From assembly GCA_016792565.1 (NCBI GenBank), contig JAEUMK010000021.1, positions 1 to 49,586 of the forward strand: DNA of 49,586 nt, given 5' to 3'. The notes beneath the pieces were generated by a model. That model was given only the letters and a program-made list of their open reading frames with translations, searched no databases and had not been told where the DNA came from. The stretch comes from Alphaproteobacteria bacterium. GTDB lineage: Bacteria; Pseudomonadota; Alphaproteobacteria; Micropepsales; Micropepsaceae. Each line of letters starts with the position of its first letter. The stretch's first letter is position 1. The position numbers and the translations under genes were made by a program. Below are positions 1-7,228 of this stretch, piece by piece.

Positions 1-4
1 GCCC

Positions 5-715
5 ATGCAGACGACCCACATCCCCTACGCCGCCGACGGGCGGCAGATGATCGGCACGCTTTGCGTCGGCAAGGGCGTCGGCAAGCGCCCGGCGATCCTC
101 ATCGCCCATGAAGGCCCCGGCCTCGACGATCACGCCCGCGCCGTCGCCGCGCGGCTCGCCGAACTCGGCTTCATCGCCTTCGCGCTCGACTATAACGGCG
201 GCGGCCAGTGGCTGCCCGACCGGGCGCAGATGATGGCCCGCATCGGCGAATTGTCGGCGGCGCCGGATCGCATCCTCGCGCTGGGCCAGGCGGGGCTCGA
301 CATCCTGCTGGCCCAGCCTGAGGCCGATCCCACCCGCGTCGCCGCCATCGGCTATTGCTTCGGCGGCACGATGGCGCTGCACATGGCCCGCGCCGGGCTC
401 GACCTGAAGGCCGCGGTCGGCTTCCATTCCGGCCTCGGCACCGTCGCCCCGGCCGCGCCCGGCGCGATCAAGGCGAAGGTGCTGGCGCTGATCGGCGCCG
501 ACGATCCCATCGTCCCCGCGGCCCAGCGCGACGCCTTCGTCGCGGAAATGACGGCGGCCAGGGCCGACTGGCAGCTTCACCTCTATGGCGGCGTGCAGCA
601 CAGCTTCACCAACCCTGCCGCCGCCCGCCTCGCCATGCCCGGCATCGCCTACGACGCCGTGGCCGACCACCGCGCCTGGACCTCGATGATCGCCCTCTTC
701 CACGAGGTGTTCTGA
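5..715 (+). CDS. Dienelactone hydrolase family protein
   Basis: Alpha/beta hydrolase of the dienelactone hydrolase family, 236 aa, the usual length of the family and predicted cytosolic. The nucleophile elbow GYCFGG puts the cysteine at residue 118. The acid is in GADDPIVP (Asp166 or Asp167) and the histidine is His199 in GVQHSF, so a Cys-Asp-His triad is complete. HEGPGL near residue 36 matches the conserved Glu segment. Known family members open lactones of chlorocatechol breakdown, but many homologues act on unknown esters, so the substrate is not assigned. The start lies four bases from the window edge; the N-terminus fits the family, but an upstream start or an upstream operon partner cannot be excluded. 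The next gene has its own promoter. Confidence 0.88.
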   Translation: MQTTHIPYAADGRQMIGTLCVGKGVGKRPAILIAHEGPGLDDHARAVAARLAELGFIAFALDYNGGGQWLPDRAQMMARIGELSAAPDRILALGQAGLDILLAQPEADPTRVAAIGYCFGGTMALHMARAGLDLKAAVGFHSGLGTVAPAAPGAIKAKVLALIGADDPIVPAAQRDAFVAEMTAARADWQLHLYGGVQHSFTNPAAARLAMPGIAYDAVADHRAWTSMIALFHEVF

Positions 716-742
716 CCGCAAAGGCCGCACCGCGTCCGACTT

Positions 743-763
743 CCTTCCCCCATCGGGGGAAGG
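743..763. terminator. GC-rich hairpin downstream of the hydrolase gene
   Basis: Nine-base arms CCTTCCCCC (743-751) and GGGGGAAGG (755-763) around a 3-base loop, 28 bases after the stop codon. No T-run follows, so termination is only possible, not shown. Similar C-run/G-run palindromes occur near 2010-2025, so this may also belong to a dispersed palindrome family. The rest of 764-866 shows a weak ACGCGagaGCGT hairpin and nothing coding. Confidence 0.4.
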
Positions 764-866
764 CGCCCGGCGAAGCACGCGAGAGCGTGTTCGCGCCTCC
801 TGAGTGCTGAAGGGGCCTTGGCACGAAGCACCGCGCCGCAGGCGGTCTCCGGCCGCTGCGTGATTC

Positions 867-895
867 TTGACGATTTCAGCAAATATTCCTATAAT
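867..895 (+). promoter_or_regulatory. Near-consensus sigma-70 type promoter
   Basis: TTGACG (867-872), a 17-base spacer and TATAAT (890-895). This predicts transcription starting near 902 and a leader of about 40 bases before the ATG at 942. It sits inside the longest possible ORF of the next gene and so argues against that gene starting at 867. Confidence 0.8.
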
Positions 896-941
896 GCCTG
901 AACGCGCCTTTGCGGCTGCGGCGGGGAGGCGCACGAGCACG

Positions 942-1907
942 ATGCGGGCCTGGATGTGCCGTCGCTATGGCGGGCCGGAGACATTGACGCTGGAGACAGT
1001 TCCGCAGCCGAGGCCGAAACCGGGCGAAGTGCTGATCCGTGTGGTGGCGACGAGCGTTTCGTCGGGGGATGTGCGCGTGCGGGCGCTGAGGGTCCCTGCA
1101 GGCATGAAGACGATGGCCCGCCTGGCGCTGGGGTTCACGGGGCCGCGCCGCCGCGTACTGGGCACGGAACTGTCGGGTGTCATTGCCGCTGTGGGTGGCC
1201 GCGTCACGGCGTTCAAGCCGGGTGATGCGGTGATCGCCTTTCCAGGCGTCGCGATGGGCGCGCATGCGGAATACCGCGTGATGCCGGCCGATGGCCGGAT
1301 CGCCCTGAAGCCTGAGTCCATGAGCTTTGCCGAGGGTGCGGCCCTTTGTTTCGGCGGATCGACAGCGCTGCATTTTCTGCGGCGCGCAGGGCTGAAGCAG
1401 GGCGAGCGCATGCTGGTGATCGGCGCGTCAGGCGCGGTCGGCAGCGCGATGGTGCAACTCGCGCGGCAGCAGGGCGCATGGGTGGCGGGCGTCGCCAGCA
1501 CAGCCAATCTGGATCTGGTGCGCAGCCTGAACGCGGACGCGGCGATCGACTATACGCGCGGGGCCTATCTCGGCACCGGCGAGACCTATGACGTGATCGC
1601 CGACGCCGTGGGCATCACGCATTTTTCCGGCTGCCACGCATCGCTGAACGAGCACGGCCGCTATCTCAGCCTCGCTGGCGGGCTTGGCGACATGATGGCG
1701 CGGCCCAAGGGGACCAGGCGATCAATCGCCGGACCGGCAGCGGAGCGCAAAGAGGACGTGGCCGAACTGGTGCAGTTGGCGGCGGCCGGCGCATTCCGCC
1801 CGGTCATAGACTCCATCGTGCCGTTCGAGGCCCTGCCCGACGCCCACCGCCGCACCGATAGCGGGCGCAAGCGGGGGAGCGTGGTGGTGGAGGTTTCGGA
1901 GGCGTGA
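942..1907 (+). CDS. Zinc-independent MDR family NAD(P)-dependent oxidoreductase
   Basis: Medium-chain dehydrogenase/reductase of the quinone oxidoreductase-like branch, 321 aa. The N-terminal GroES-like fold includes GEVLIRVVATSVSSGDVRVR, and the Rossmann dinucleotide motif is GASGAVGSAMVQLA in the middle of the protein. The catalytic and structural zinc ligands of classical alcohol dehydrogenases are not visible. The likely reaction is NAD(P)H-dependent reduction of a quinone or enone; the substrate is unknown. The reading frame is open from 867, but the promoter lies at 867-895, so the ATG at 942 is chosen. A GGGGAGG stretch at 923-929 is a rather distant ribosome site. It appears to be a monocistronic gene. 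Confidence 0.85.
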   Translation: MRAWMCRRYGGPETLTLETVPQPRPKPGEVLIRVVATSVSSGDVRVRALRVPAGMKTMARLALGFTGPRRRVLGTELSGVIAAVGGRVTAFKPGDAVIAFPGVAMGAHAEYRVMPADGRIALKPESMSFAEGAALCFGGSTALHFLRRAGLKQGERMLVIGASGAVGSAMVQLARQQGAWVAGVASTANLDLVRSLNADAAIDYTRGAYLGTGETYDVIADAVGITHFSGCHASLNEHGRYLSLAGGLGDMMARPKGTRRSIAGPAAERKEDVAELVQLAAAGAFRPVIDSIVPFEALPDAHRRTDSGRKRGSVVVEVSEA

Positions 1908-2026
1908 CGCTAGACACGCCGCCGCCCAGGTTCGGTTTACTGGACGAACTTCCAAAGCTGTCCCGACACGCCCTGGCACGAGTCCATGAAGGCGGCGTCA
2001 TACCCCCCCTCCCCCCGGGGGAGGGC

Positions 2027-2050
2027 GAGGAACGAAGATGCTTTATGCCG
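2027..2050 (+). repeat. Dispersed repeat, copy 1
   Basis: A 24-base sequence (GAGGAACGAAGATG followed by CTTTATGCCG) that recurs perfectly, inverted, at 31806-31829. Similarity continues for about 25 bases beyond it (ACAAAATTGCGCG here, ACAGAAAATGTCGCGC there), and a C/G-rich tract precedes both copies. It lies in a gene-poor stretch (1908-2350) that otherwise holds only the small minus-strand unit described below. Confidence 0.7.
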
Positions 2051-2117
2051 CGACCGGCTCACAAAATTGCGCGGGGGTTTCCGCGACGGGCCGCGCGGCT
2101 TCCCGTCGGCGCAAACA

Positions 2118-2153
2118 GAAAGGGCCGCCCCCATTTCAGGGGACGGCCCTTTC
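2118..2153 (-). terminator. Strong terminator hairpin of the minus-strand micro-ORF unit
   Basis: GAAAGGGCCG (2118-2127) pairs perfectly with CGGCCCTTTC (2144-2153). An inner CCCC/GGGG pairing follows after one mismatch, with a 6-base loop. On the minus strand the stem is followed by TGTTTG. It may also stop plus-strand transcription, where TTCCTTG follows. It lies about 45 bases beyond the stop of the micro-ORF. Confidence 0.65.
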
Positions 2154-2198
2154 CTTGCGAATCCGCGAATCCGGTCTGGACCCTTGGGCGCCTTCAGC

Positions 2199-2276
2199 TC
2201 AGGCGCGGCGGTCCGTGCCGGAGGCGACAGACCAGAGACCCATGGCCGGCAGACGCGGCTTCTTGCAATGAGACAC
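2199..2276 (-). CDS. Micro-ORF (25 aa) behind a perfect extended Shine-Dalgarno
   Basis: GTG start at 2276 and TGA at 2199-2201. The peptide begins VSHCKKPRLP, contains AMGLWSVA and ends SGTDRRA. Its start lies seven bases after GGAGG within AAGGAGGTGATCC, which is complementary to the 3' end of 16S rRNA over 13 bases. A hairpin terminator follows, and a TATATT element (2312-2317) upstream could be its -10 box. The unit is thus about 180 bases and self-contained. I do not recognise the peptide. It could be a translated microprotein, a leader peptide, or the carrier of a ribosome-binding RNA decoy. A longer overlapping frame that uses the GTG inside the AAGGAGGTGATCC motif runs through the terminator and is judged spurious. 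Confidence 0.5.
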   Translation of the reverse strand: MSHCKKPRLPAMGLWSVASGTDRRA

Positions 2277-2277
2277 T

Positions 2278-2290
2278 GGATCACCTCCTT
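2278..2290 (-). promoter_or_regulatory. 13-base perfect anti-16S 3'-end sequence (extended SD)
   Basis: On the plus strand this reads GGATCACCTCCTT, identical to the conserved 3' terminus of bacterial 16S rRNA. On the minus strand it is the full complement and precedes GTG at a good spacing. Ordinary genes in this window show only 4-6 matching bases. Confidence 0.75.
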
Positions 2291-2350
2291 CCGTTGGTTG
2301 ACGACGCACCCAATATAGGCAGCAACCGCCGCATCGGCTAGAGGGGGGCG

Positions 2351-3307
2351 ATGGCCGCCATCGACGAGCACGACACCACGCTGCGCCTGCCGCCCTTCCA
2401 CGCGCTGCGCGCCTTCGAGGCCGCCGGGCGGCATCTCAGCTTTGCGCGCGCCGCCGACGAGCTGGGGGTCAGCCCGGCTGCCGTCAGCCAGCACATCCAG
2501 CAGATGGAGGAGTTCGCCGGCCAGCCGCTCTTCCGCCGCCTCGGCCGCCGGGTCGAGCTGACCGACGCCGGCACGGCGGCCCTCGTCCATGTCGCCGCCG
2601 CGATGGCGAGCCTGGGCGACGCCGCCCGCATCATGCGCCTGCCGCTGCGCGGCCACCGCGTCTCGGTCTCGGTCGCCCCCTCCTTCGCCATCAAATGGCT
2701 GGTCCCAAGGCTCGAGCGCTTCAAGGCCCTGCACCCCGACATCGAGGTCTGGGTCTCGGCCGATATGGGCCTCGTCGATTTCGCGGTCGCCGACGTCGAT
2801 CTCGCCATCCGCTACGGGGCGGGCGGCTATGCCGACTCGCAGGCCCAGATGCTGCTCACCGAATCCGTGGTGCCGATCTGCTCGCCCTCGCTGATCGAGG
2901 GCGACGGCGCGCTGAAGAGCCCGGCCGACATCGCCCGCTTCGCCCTCCTGCACGACGACAGCCCCGACCGCGACCCCTCGTGCCCGACCTGGCCGATGTG
3001 GCTGATGGCCCGCGGCCTCGACGTCGAGCACGCCCGCAGGGGCCTGCGCTTCAACCAGTCGAGCCTGGTGGTCGAGGCGGCGATCGCCGGCAAGGGCATC
3101 GCCCTCGCCAAGGGCCAGCTCGCCGCCGCCGACATCGCCGCCGGGCGGCTCATCACGCCCTTCGAAAACGCCGAGACGCCGATCAATTTCGCCTATTGGC
3201 TGGTGTGGCGGCGCGGCCGCTCGCTCTCGCCCGGCCTCAAGGCGTTCATGGACTGGATCCGCGAGGAGGCCGGCCAGGGCGACGCCGATATCGGCGCGGG
3301 GATCTGA
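2351..3307 (+). CDS. LysR family transcriptional regulator (GcvA-like)
   Basis: 318 aa. The N-terminal winged helix-turn-helix is visible around residues 15-75 (ALRAFEAAGRHLSFARAA, then GVSPAAVSQHIQQMEE and PLFRRLGRRVELTDAG), followed by a periplasmic-binding-like effector domain that starts near VSVAPSFAIKWLVPRL. That pattern is typical of the GcvA subgroup. Its effector and target are not evident. LysR proteins often control a divergent neighbour; the divergent unit here is the micro-ORF at 2199-2276, and the next gene downstream is a convergent ferredoxin-NADP reductase seven bases away. A GAGGGGGG stretch directly before the ATG is the ribosome site. A TATAGG element at 2314-2319 may be its -10 box, but no good -35 is seen. 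Confidence 0.88.
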   Translation: MAAIDEHDTTLRLPPFHALRAFEAAGRHLSFARAADELGVSPAAVSQHIQQMEEFAGQPLFRRLGRRVELTDAGTAALVHVAAAMASLGDAARIMRLPLRGHRVSVSVAPSFAIKWLVPRLERFKALHPDIEVWVSADMGLVDFAVADVDLAIRYGAGGYADSQAQMLLTESVVPICSPSLIEGDGALKSPADIARFALLHDDSPDRDPSCPTWPMWLMARGLDVEHARRGLRFNQSSLVVEAAIAGKGIALAKGQLAAADIAAGRLITPFENAETPINFAYWLVWRRGRSLSPGLKAFMDWIREEAGQGDADIGAGI

Positions 3308-3314
3308 CCCCGGT

Positions 3315-4124
3315 CTAGCCGACGAAGGCGCGCTCGATCACGAACTCGGCCGGCTGGGCGTTCGAGCCTTCCTTGAGGCCCGCCTTCTCCAGCAGCGCCT
3401 TGGTGTCGGCGATCATCGCCATCGAGCCGCAGATCATCGCCCGGTCCGAGGCCGGATCGAGCGGCGGCACGCCGAGATCGGCGAACAGCTGCCCGCTCTC
3501 CATCAGCGACGTGATGCGCCCCATGCGCGGCCCGGCCTCCTGGGTGACGCTGGTATAGTGGCGCAGCTTGCCCGCCGTCATCTCGCCGACCAGCGGGTCC
3601 TCGCGCGTCGTCGCCACCAGGTGCTCGCCATAGGCCAGCTCCGCCGTCTGGCGGCAGGTATGGGTGAGGATCACTTCCTCGTAGCGCTCATAGGTGTCCG
3701 GGTCGCGGATCAGCGAGGCGAAGGGGGCGATGCCGGTGCCGGTGGAGAAGAGATAGAGCCGCTTGCCGGGGGTGAGGGCGTCCAGCACCAGCGTCCCCGT
3801 CGGCTTGCGCCCCAGCAGCACGGTGTCGCCCGGCTCGATCTTCAGCAGGTGCGAGGTCAGCGGCCCGCCCTCGACCTTGATGGAGTAGAAGTCCAGCGCC
3901 TCGTCCCAGGCCGGGCTGGCGATCGAATAGGCCCTCAGCAGCGGCTTGCCGGCGATGACCAGGCCGATCATCACGAACTCGCCCGAACGGAAGCGGAACG
4001 AGGCCGGGCGGGTGATCCGGAACGAGAACAGCCTGTCGGTCCAGTGCCTGACCTCCAGCACGGTCTCGGTGGTCGGCCCGCCGGATTTGGCGGCGGTCGT
4101 CTCGGCGCTATCGCTGGAACTCAT
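3315..4124 (-). CDS. fpr: Ferredoxin--NADP reductase
   Basis: 269 aa, the normal size of bacterial class II Fpr. RAYSIASP (about residues 64-71) is the FAD-binding signature. STGTGIAPFASLIRDP (about 127-142) is the nicotinamide-site motif. The protein ends in IERAFVG, matching the usual C-terminal aromatic tail of this family. It transfers electrons between NADPH and ferredoxin or flavodoxin in the cytosol. It diverges from cysI across a 234-base gap, so it could supply reduced ferredoxin to the ferredoxin-type sulfite reductase CysI, which lacks a CysJ partner here; that link is inferred. An ORF open to 4226 adds a low-complexity RG-rich leader. The ATG at 4124, where MSSSDSAETT begins, is preferred. 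Confidence 0.88.
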   Translation of the reverse strand: MSSSDSAETTAAKSGGPTTETVLEVRHWTDRLFSFRITRPASFRFRSGEFVMIGLVIAGKPLLRAYSIASPAWDEALDFYSIKVEGGPLTSHLLKIEPGDTVLLGRKPTGTLVLDALTPGKRLYLFSTGTGIAPFASLIRDPDTYERYEEVILTHTCRQTAELAYGEHLVATTREDPLVGEMTAGKLRHYTSVTQEAGPRMGRITSLMESGQLFADLGVPPLDPASDRAMICGSMAMIADTKALLEKAGLKEGSNAQPAEFVIERAFVG

Positions 4125-4226
4125 CGGGAAAGTCCTGGTCCGGGGCCGGGATCGGCCGGGAAGTGACGCACATGGGCGGCTCTGGCGGCCGGTGCCATGG
4201 GAAGAGCCCCCGCCGCCACGCCGCAT

Positions 4227-4247
4227 CGCTTAAGTGTGGCTTAAGCG
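4227..4247. promoter_or_regulatory. Perfect inverted repeat between fpr and cysI
   Basis: Arms CGCTTAAG (4227-4234) and CTTAAGCG (4240-4247) with a 5-base spacer TGTGG. Its position in the divergent fpr/cys intergenic region fits a dimeric regulator binding site that controls sulfur assimilation. No cognate regulator is identified, and convincing -35/-10 pairs are not visible around it. Confidence 0.55.
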
Positions 4248-4358
4248 GCATACAAGTGGTCCGCGCGGGCGCGAGGGGTTATTTCAGCCTGGATCGAATT
4301 CGGCAAGCCGGGCCTCATCGCCCGCGCTGGTCCCATCGTCATTTTTAGTGCGTGGCCC

Positions 4359-6023
4359 ATGTATCGTTACGACGCCGTCGATAAGCTGATCGTCGAGGAA
4401 CGGGTCGACCAGTTCCGCGACCAGACCCGGCGTTTCCTCGCCGGCGAGCTCAGCGAGGACGAGTTCAAGCCGCTCAGGCTCCAGAACGGCCTCTACGTCC
4501 AGCGCCACGCTCCGATGCTCCGCGTCGCGATCCCCTACGGCATGCTCTCCTCGGACCAGCTCCGCGTCCTCGCCCGCATCGCCCGCGACTACGACCGCGG
4601 CTACGGCCATTTCACCACGAGGCAGAACATCCAGTACAACTGGATCGACCTGGCGCAGGCGCCCGACATCCTCGCCCTTCTCGCCACCGTCGAGATGCAC
4701 GCCATCCAGACCAGCGGCAATTGCATCCGCAACACGACGACCGACCATCTGGCAGGCGTTGCCGCCGACGAGCGCATCGACCCGCGCCCCTATTGCGAGC
4801 TGATGCGCCAGTGGTCGACCTTCAATCCGGAGTTCGCCTACCTGCCGCGCAAGTTCAAGGTCGCCTTCAACGGCGCCGCCGAAGACCGCGCGGCGACCGG
4901 CGTCCACGATCTCGCCTTCGAGCTGCGCCACGACGCGGCGGGCGAGGTGGTGATGGATGTCAGCGCCGGTGGCGGTCAGGGACGCACGCCGCGCATCGGA
5001 CCCGTCATCAAGCGCGACCTGCCCTGGCGCGAGATGCTGACCTACACCGAGGCCGTGCTGCGCGCCTATAATCGCTGGGGCCGCCGCGACAATCTCTACA
5101 AGGCCCGCATCAAGATCCTGGTCGAGGCGATCGGGCCGGAGCGCTTCGCCGCCGATGTCGAGGCGGAGTGGGCGCACCTCAAGGGCGGCATCGCGCAGAT
5201 ATCCGAAGACGAGTTCGCCCGCATCGCCGCCTGCTTCGCGCCGCCGGCCTATCTTCCCGACGACGAGGCCTATGCCGACCTTGCGGCGCTGCGTCTCGCG
5301 CACAGGCGCTTCGACGCCTGGCTGCGGCGCAACGTCGTCGCCCACAAGCGCCCCGGCTATGCCGCCGTCACGCTCAGCCTCAAGCGCACCGGCCCGGCGC
5401 CCGGCGATGCGACCGACGCCGAAATGGACGCGGCGGCCGATCTTGCCGACCGCTTCTCGCTCGGCGAACTCCGGGTCTCGCACCACCAGAACCTCATCCT
5501 CTCGGATGTGGCGCGCAAGGATCTCTTCGCGCTCTGGCAGGCGGCCGAGGAGGCGGGTCTCGCCGAACCCAATGTCGGCCTTGTCACCGACATCATCGCC
5601 TGCCCCGGCGGCGATTTCTGCGCCCTCGCCAACGCCCGCGCCATTCCCATCGCGACCGCGATCCAGGAACGCTTCAGCCCGGCGCGTCAGGAAGAGATCG
5701 GCGAGCTGGCGATCAAGATTTCCGGCTGCATCAATTCCTGCGGCCACCACCATGTCGGCCATATCGGCGTGCTTGGCGTCGATAAGAACGGCGAGGAATG
5801 GTACCAGATCCTCGTTGGCGGCCGCTCGGACAGCAAGGTCGCCCTCGGTACGATCCTCGGCCGCTCGATCAAGTTCGAAGACGTGCCGGGCATGGTCGAG
5901 CGCCTCGTCGGCGTCTATCTCGCTCACCGGACCCCCGGCGAACGCTTCATCGACACCGCCGAACGGATCGGCGTCGCGCCCTTCAAGGCGGCCGCCTATC
6001 CCGAAAAGGCGGTAGCGGCATGA
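4359..6023 (+). CDS. cysI: Assimilatory sulfite reductase hemoprotein (nitrite/sulfite reductase family)
   Basis: 554 aa siroheme/[4Fe-4S] reductase that reduces sulfite to sulfide with six electrons. The four cluster cysteines are seen in CPGGDFC (Cys415, Cys421) and GCINSC (Cys457, Cys461). TSGNCIRNTTTD (about 118-129) and QNIQYNWI (about 89-97) are conserved substrate and siroheme-binding segments of the duplicated ferredoxin-like half domains. The family also contains nitrite reductases, but the downstream cysH, cysD and cysN and siroheme genes make sulfite the substrate. No flavoprotein subunit (CysJ) is present, so ferredoxin is the likely donor. It is the first gene of the operon; its TGA overlaps the ATG of the next gene (ATGA). 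Confidence 0.93.
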   Translation: MYRYDAVDKLIVEERVDQFRDQTRRFLAGELSEDEFKPLRLQNGLYVQRHAPMLRVAIPYGMLSSDQLRVLARIARDYDRGYGHFTTRQNIQYNWIDLAQAPDILALLATVEMHAIQTSGNCIRNTTTDHLAGVAADERIDPRPYCELMRQWSTFNPEFAYLPRKFKVAFNGAAEDRAATGVHDLAFELRHDAAGEVVMDVSAGGGQGRTPRIGPVIKRDLPWREMLTYTEAVLRAYNRWGRRDNLYKARIKILVEAIGPERFAADVEAEWAHLKGGIAQISEDEFARIAACFAPPAYLPDDEAYADLAALRLAHRRFDAWLRRNVVAHKRPGYAAVTLSLKRTGPAPGDATDAEMDAAADLADRFSLGELRVSHHQNLILSDVARKDLFALWQAAEEAGLAEPNVGLVTDIIACPGGDFCALANARAIPIATAIQERFSPARQEEIGELAIKISGCINSCGHHHVGHIGVLGVDKNGEEWYQILVGGRSDSKVALGTILGRSIKFEDVPGMVERLVGVYLAHRTPGERFIDTAERIGVAPFKAAAYPEKAVAA

Positions 6024-7228
6024 GCCGGCTCGTTCGCCTCGCCGATCGCCGCGCCGTCGTCGCCGGCGATGGCTTCACGCTGGTGCGCGAATCCGGCGCG
6101 CCGCTGCCGGACGGCGATGTCATCATCCCGGCGGCCGACTGGATTGCGCGCGGCGAGGCGCTGGGCGGGCGCTCCGGCCGGACCGGCGTCTGGCTCGGCC
6201 CTGCCGAAGACCCTGCGATCCTCAAGGACCGTCTGGCGGGCCTTGCCCTCGTCGCGGTGGAGTTCCCGAAATTCACCGACGGGCGCGGCTACTCGATCGG
6301 TGCCCTGCTGCGCCGCCGCTACGGATGGACGGGCGAGCTGCGCGCCATCGGCGAGGTGCTGCGCGACCAGCTCTTCTATCTGGCCCGGGCCGGCTTCGAC
6401 GCCTTCGCCCTCGCGCCCGGCCGCGACGCCGAGGCTGCGGCCCGGGCTTTCGAGGACTTCAGCATCGCTTACCAGGACGCCTCCGATGGCCGCACGCCGG
6501 CGCTCGCCGATCGTGCGGCGGCGGCGCGCGAGGCGAAGATCGTGCGCACGCGCAAGCTGCTCGCACGCATCGCCGCCGCCCATCCCGACGCCGCCTTCGC
6601 CAGCAGCCTTTCCGCCGAGGACATGGTGCTGACCGATCTCATCGCCCGCGCCGGCCTGCCGATCCGCGTCTTCACGCTCGACACGGGCCGGCTCCATGCC
6701 GAAACGCTCGGCATGATCGGCGAGGCCAGGGCGCGCTACGGCATCGAGATCGAGGTCATGCGCCCCGTCGCGGCCGAGGTCGAAGCCCATGTCGCCGCCC
6801 ACGGCGCGCACGCCTTCTACGAGAGCCTGGAGCTGCGCAAGGCCTGCTGCTTCATCCGCAAGGTGGAGCCGCTGAACCGCGCGCTCGCCGGCCGCAGCGC
6901 CTGGCTCACCGGCCAGCGCCGCGACCAGGCGGTGACGCGCGGCGCCCTTCCCGAGGAAGAGACCGACACGGCCCGCGGCATGGCGAAGTTCAACCCGCTC
7001 GCCGACTGGAGCTGGGAGGACGTGCTCGCCTACGCCGCCCGTTTCGAGGTCCCGCTCAATCCGCTCCATGCGCGCGGCTATCCCTCGATCGGCTGCGAGC
7101 CGTGCACGCGCGCCATTCGCCCCGGCGAAGACCCGCGCGCCGGGCGCTGGTGGTGGGAGCAGGCGGACAAGAAGGAATGCGGACTGCACGAGCAGCCATC
7201 CGCCCAGTCATTGGAAAGCGCGGCATGA
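6020..7228 (+). CDS. cysH: Fused DUF934 - adenylylsulfate (APS) reductase
   Basis: 402 aa with two parts in one uninterrupted frame. Residues about 1-155 match DUF934, a family usually encoded as a separate gene between cysI and cysH (signature FPKFTDGRGYSIGALLRRRY, then GEVLRDQLFYLARAGFDAF). Residues about 165-392 are CysH: SSLSAEDMVLTDL, TLDTGRLHAETL, and the catalytic Cys387 in KKECGLH. The pairs Cys276-Cys277 and Cys359-x-x-Cys362 are the [4Fe-4S] ligands typical of APS reductases, so the substrate should be APS rather than PAPS. This fits the absence of an APS kinase (CysC) in the operon. It overlaps cysI and cysD by four bases each. The DUF934 role is unknown; it has been suggested to assist sulfite reduction. 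Confidence 0.92.
   Translation: MSRLVRLADRRAVVAGDGFTLVRESGAPLPDGDVIIPAADWIARGEALGGRSGRTGVWLGPAEDPAILKDRLAGLALVAVEFPKFTDGRGYSIGALLRRRYGWTGELRAIGEVLRDQLFYLARAGFDAFALAPGRDAEAAARAFEDFSIAYQDASDGRTPALADRAAAAREAKIVRTRKLLARIAAAHPDAAFASSLSAEDMVLTDLIARAGLPIRVFTLDTGRLHAETLGMIGEARARYGIEIEVMRPVAAEVEAHVAAHGAHAFYESLELRKACCFIRKVEPLNRALAGRSAWLTGQRRDQAVTRGALPEEETDTARGMAKFNPLADWSWEDVLAYAARFEVPLNPLHARGYPSIGCEPCTRAIRPGEDPRAGRWWWEQADKKECGLHEQPSAQSLESAA

Noticed and set aside
867-941. N-terminal extension of the first MDR gene
   Set aside because: Contains the -35 and -10 boxes and would add a non-conserved leader; ATG at 942 fits the family.
1937-3031. 364-codon minus-strand frame that includes the extended SD region
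   Set aside because: Runs antisense through the LysR gene and through the terminator hairpin; the short 25-codon frame uses the ribosome site at correct spacing.
4284-5927. 547-codon minus-strand frame opposite cysI
   Set aside because: Asp/Arg/Gly/Ala-rich translation with no motif, exactly antisense to a well-supported gene; a common artefact of high GC.
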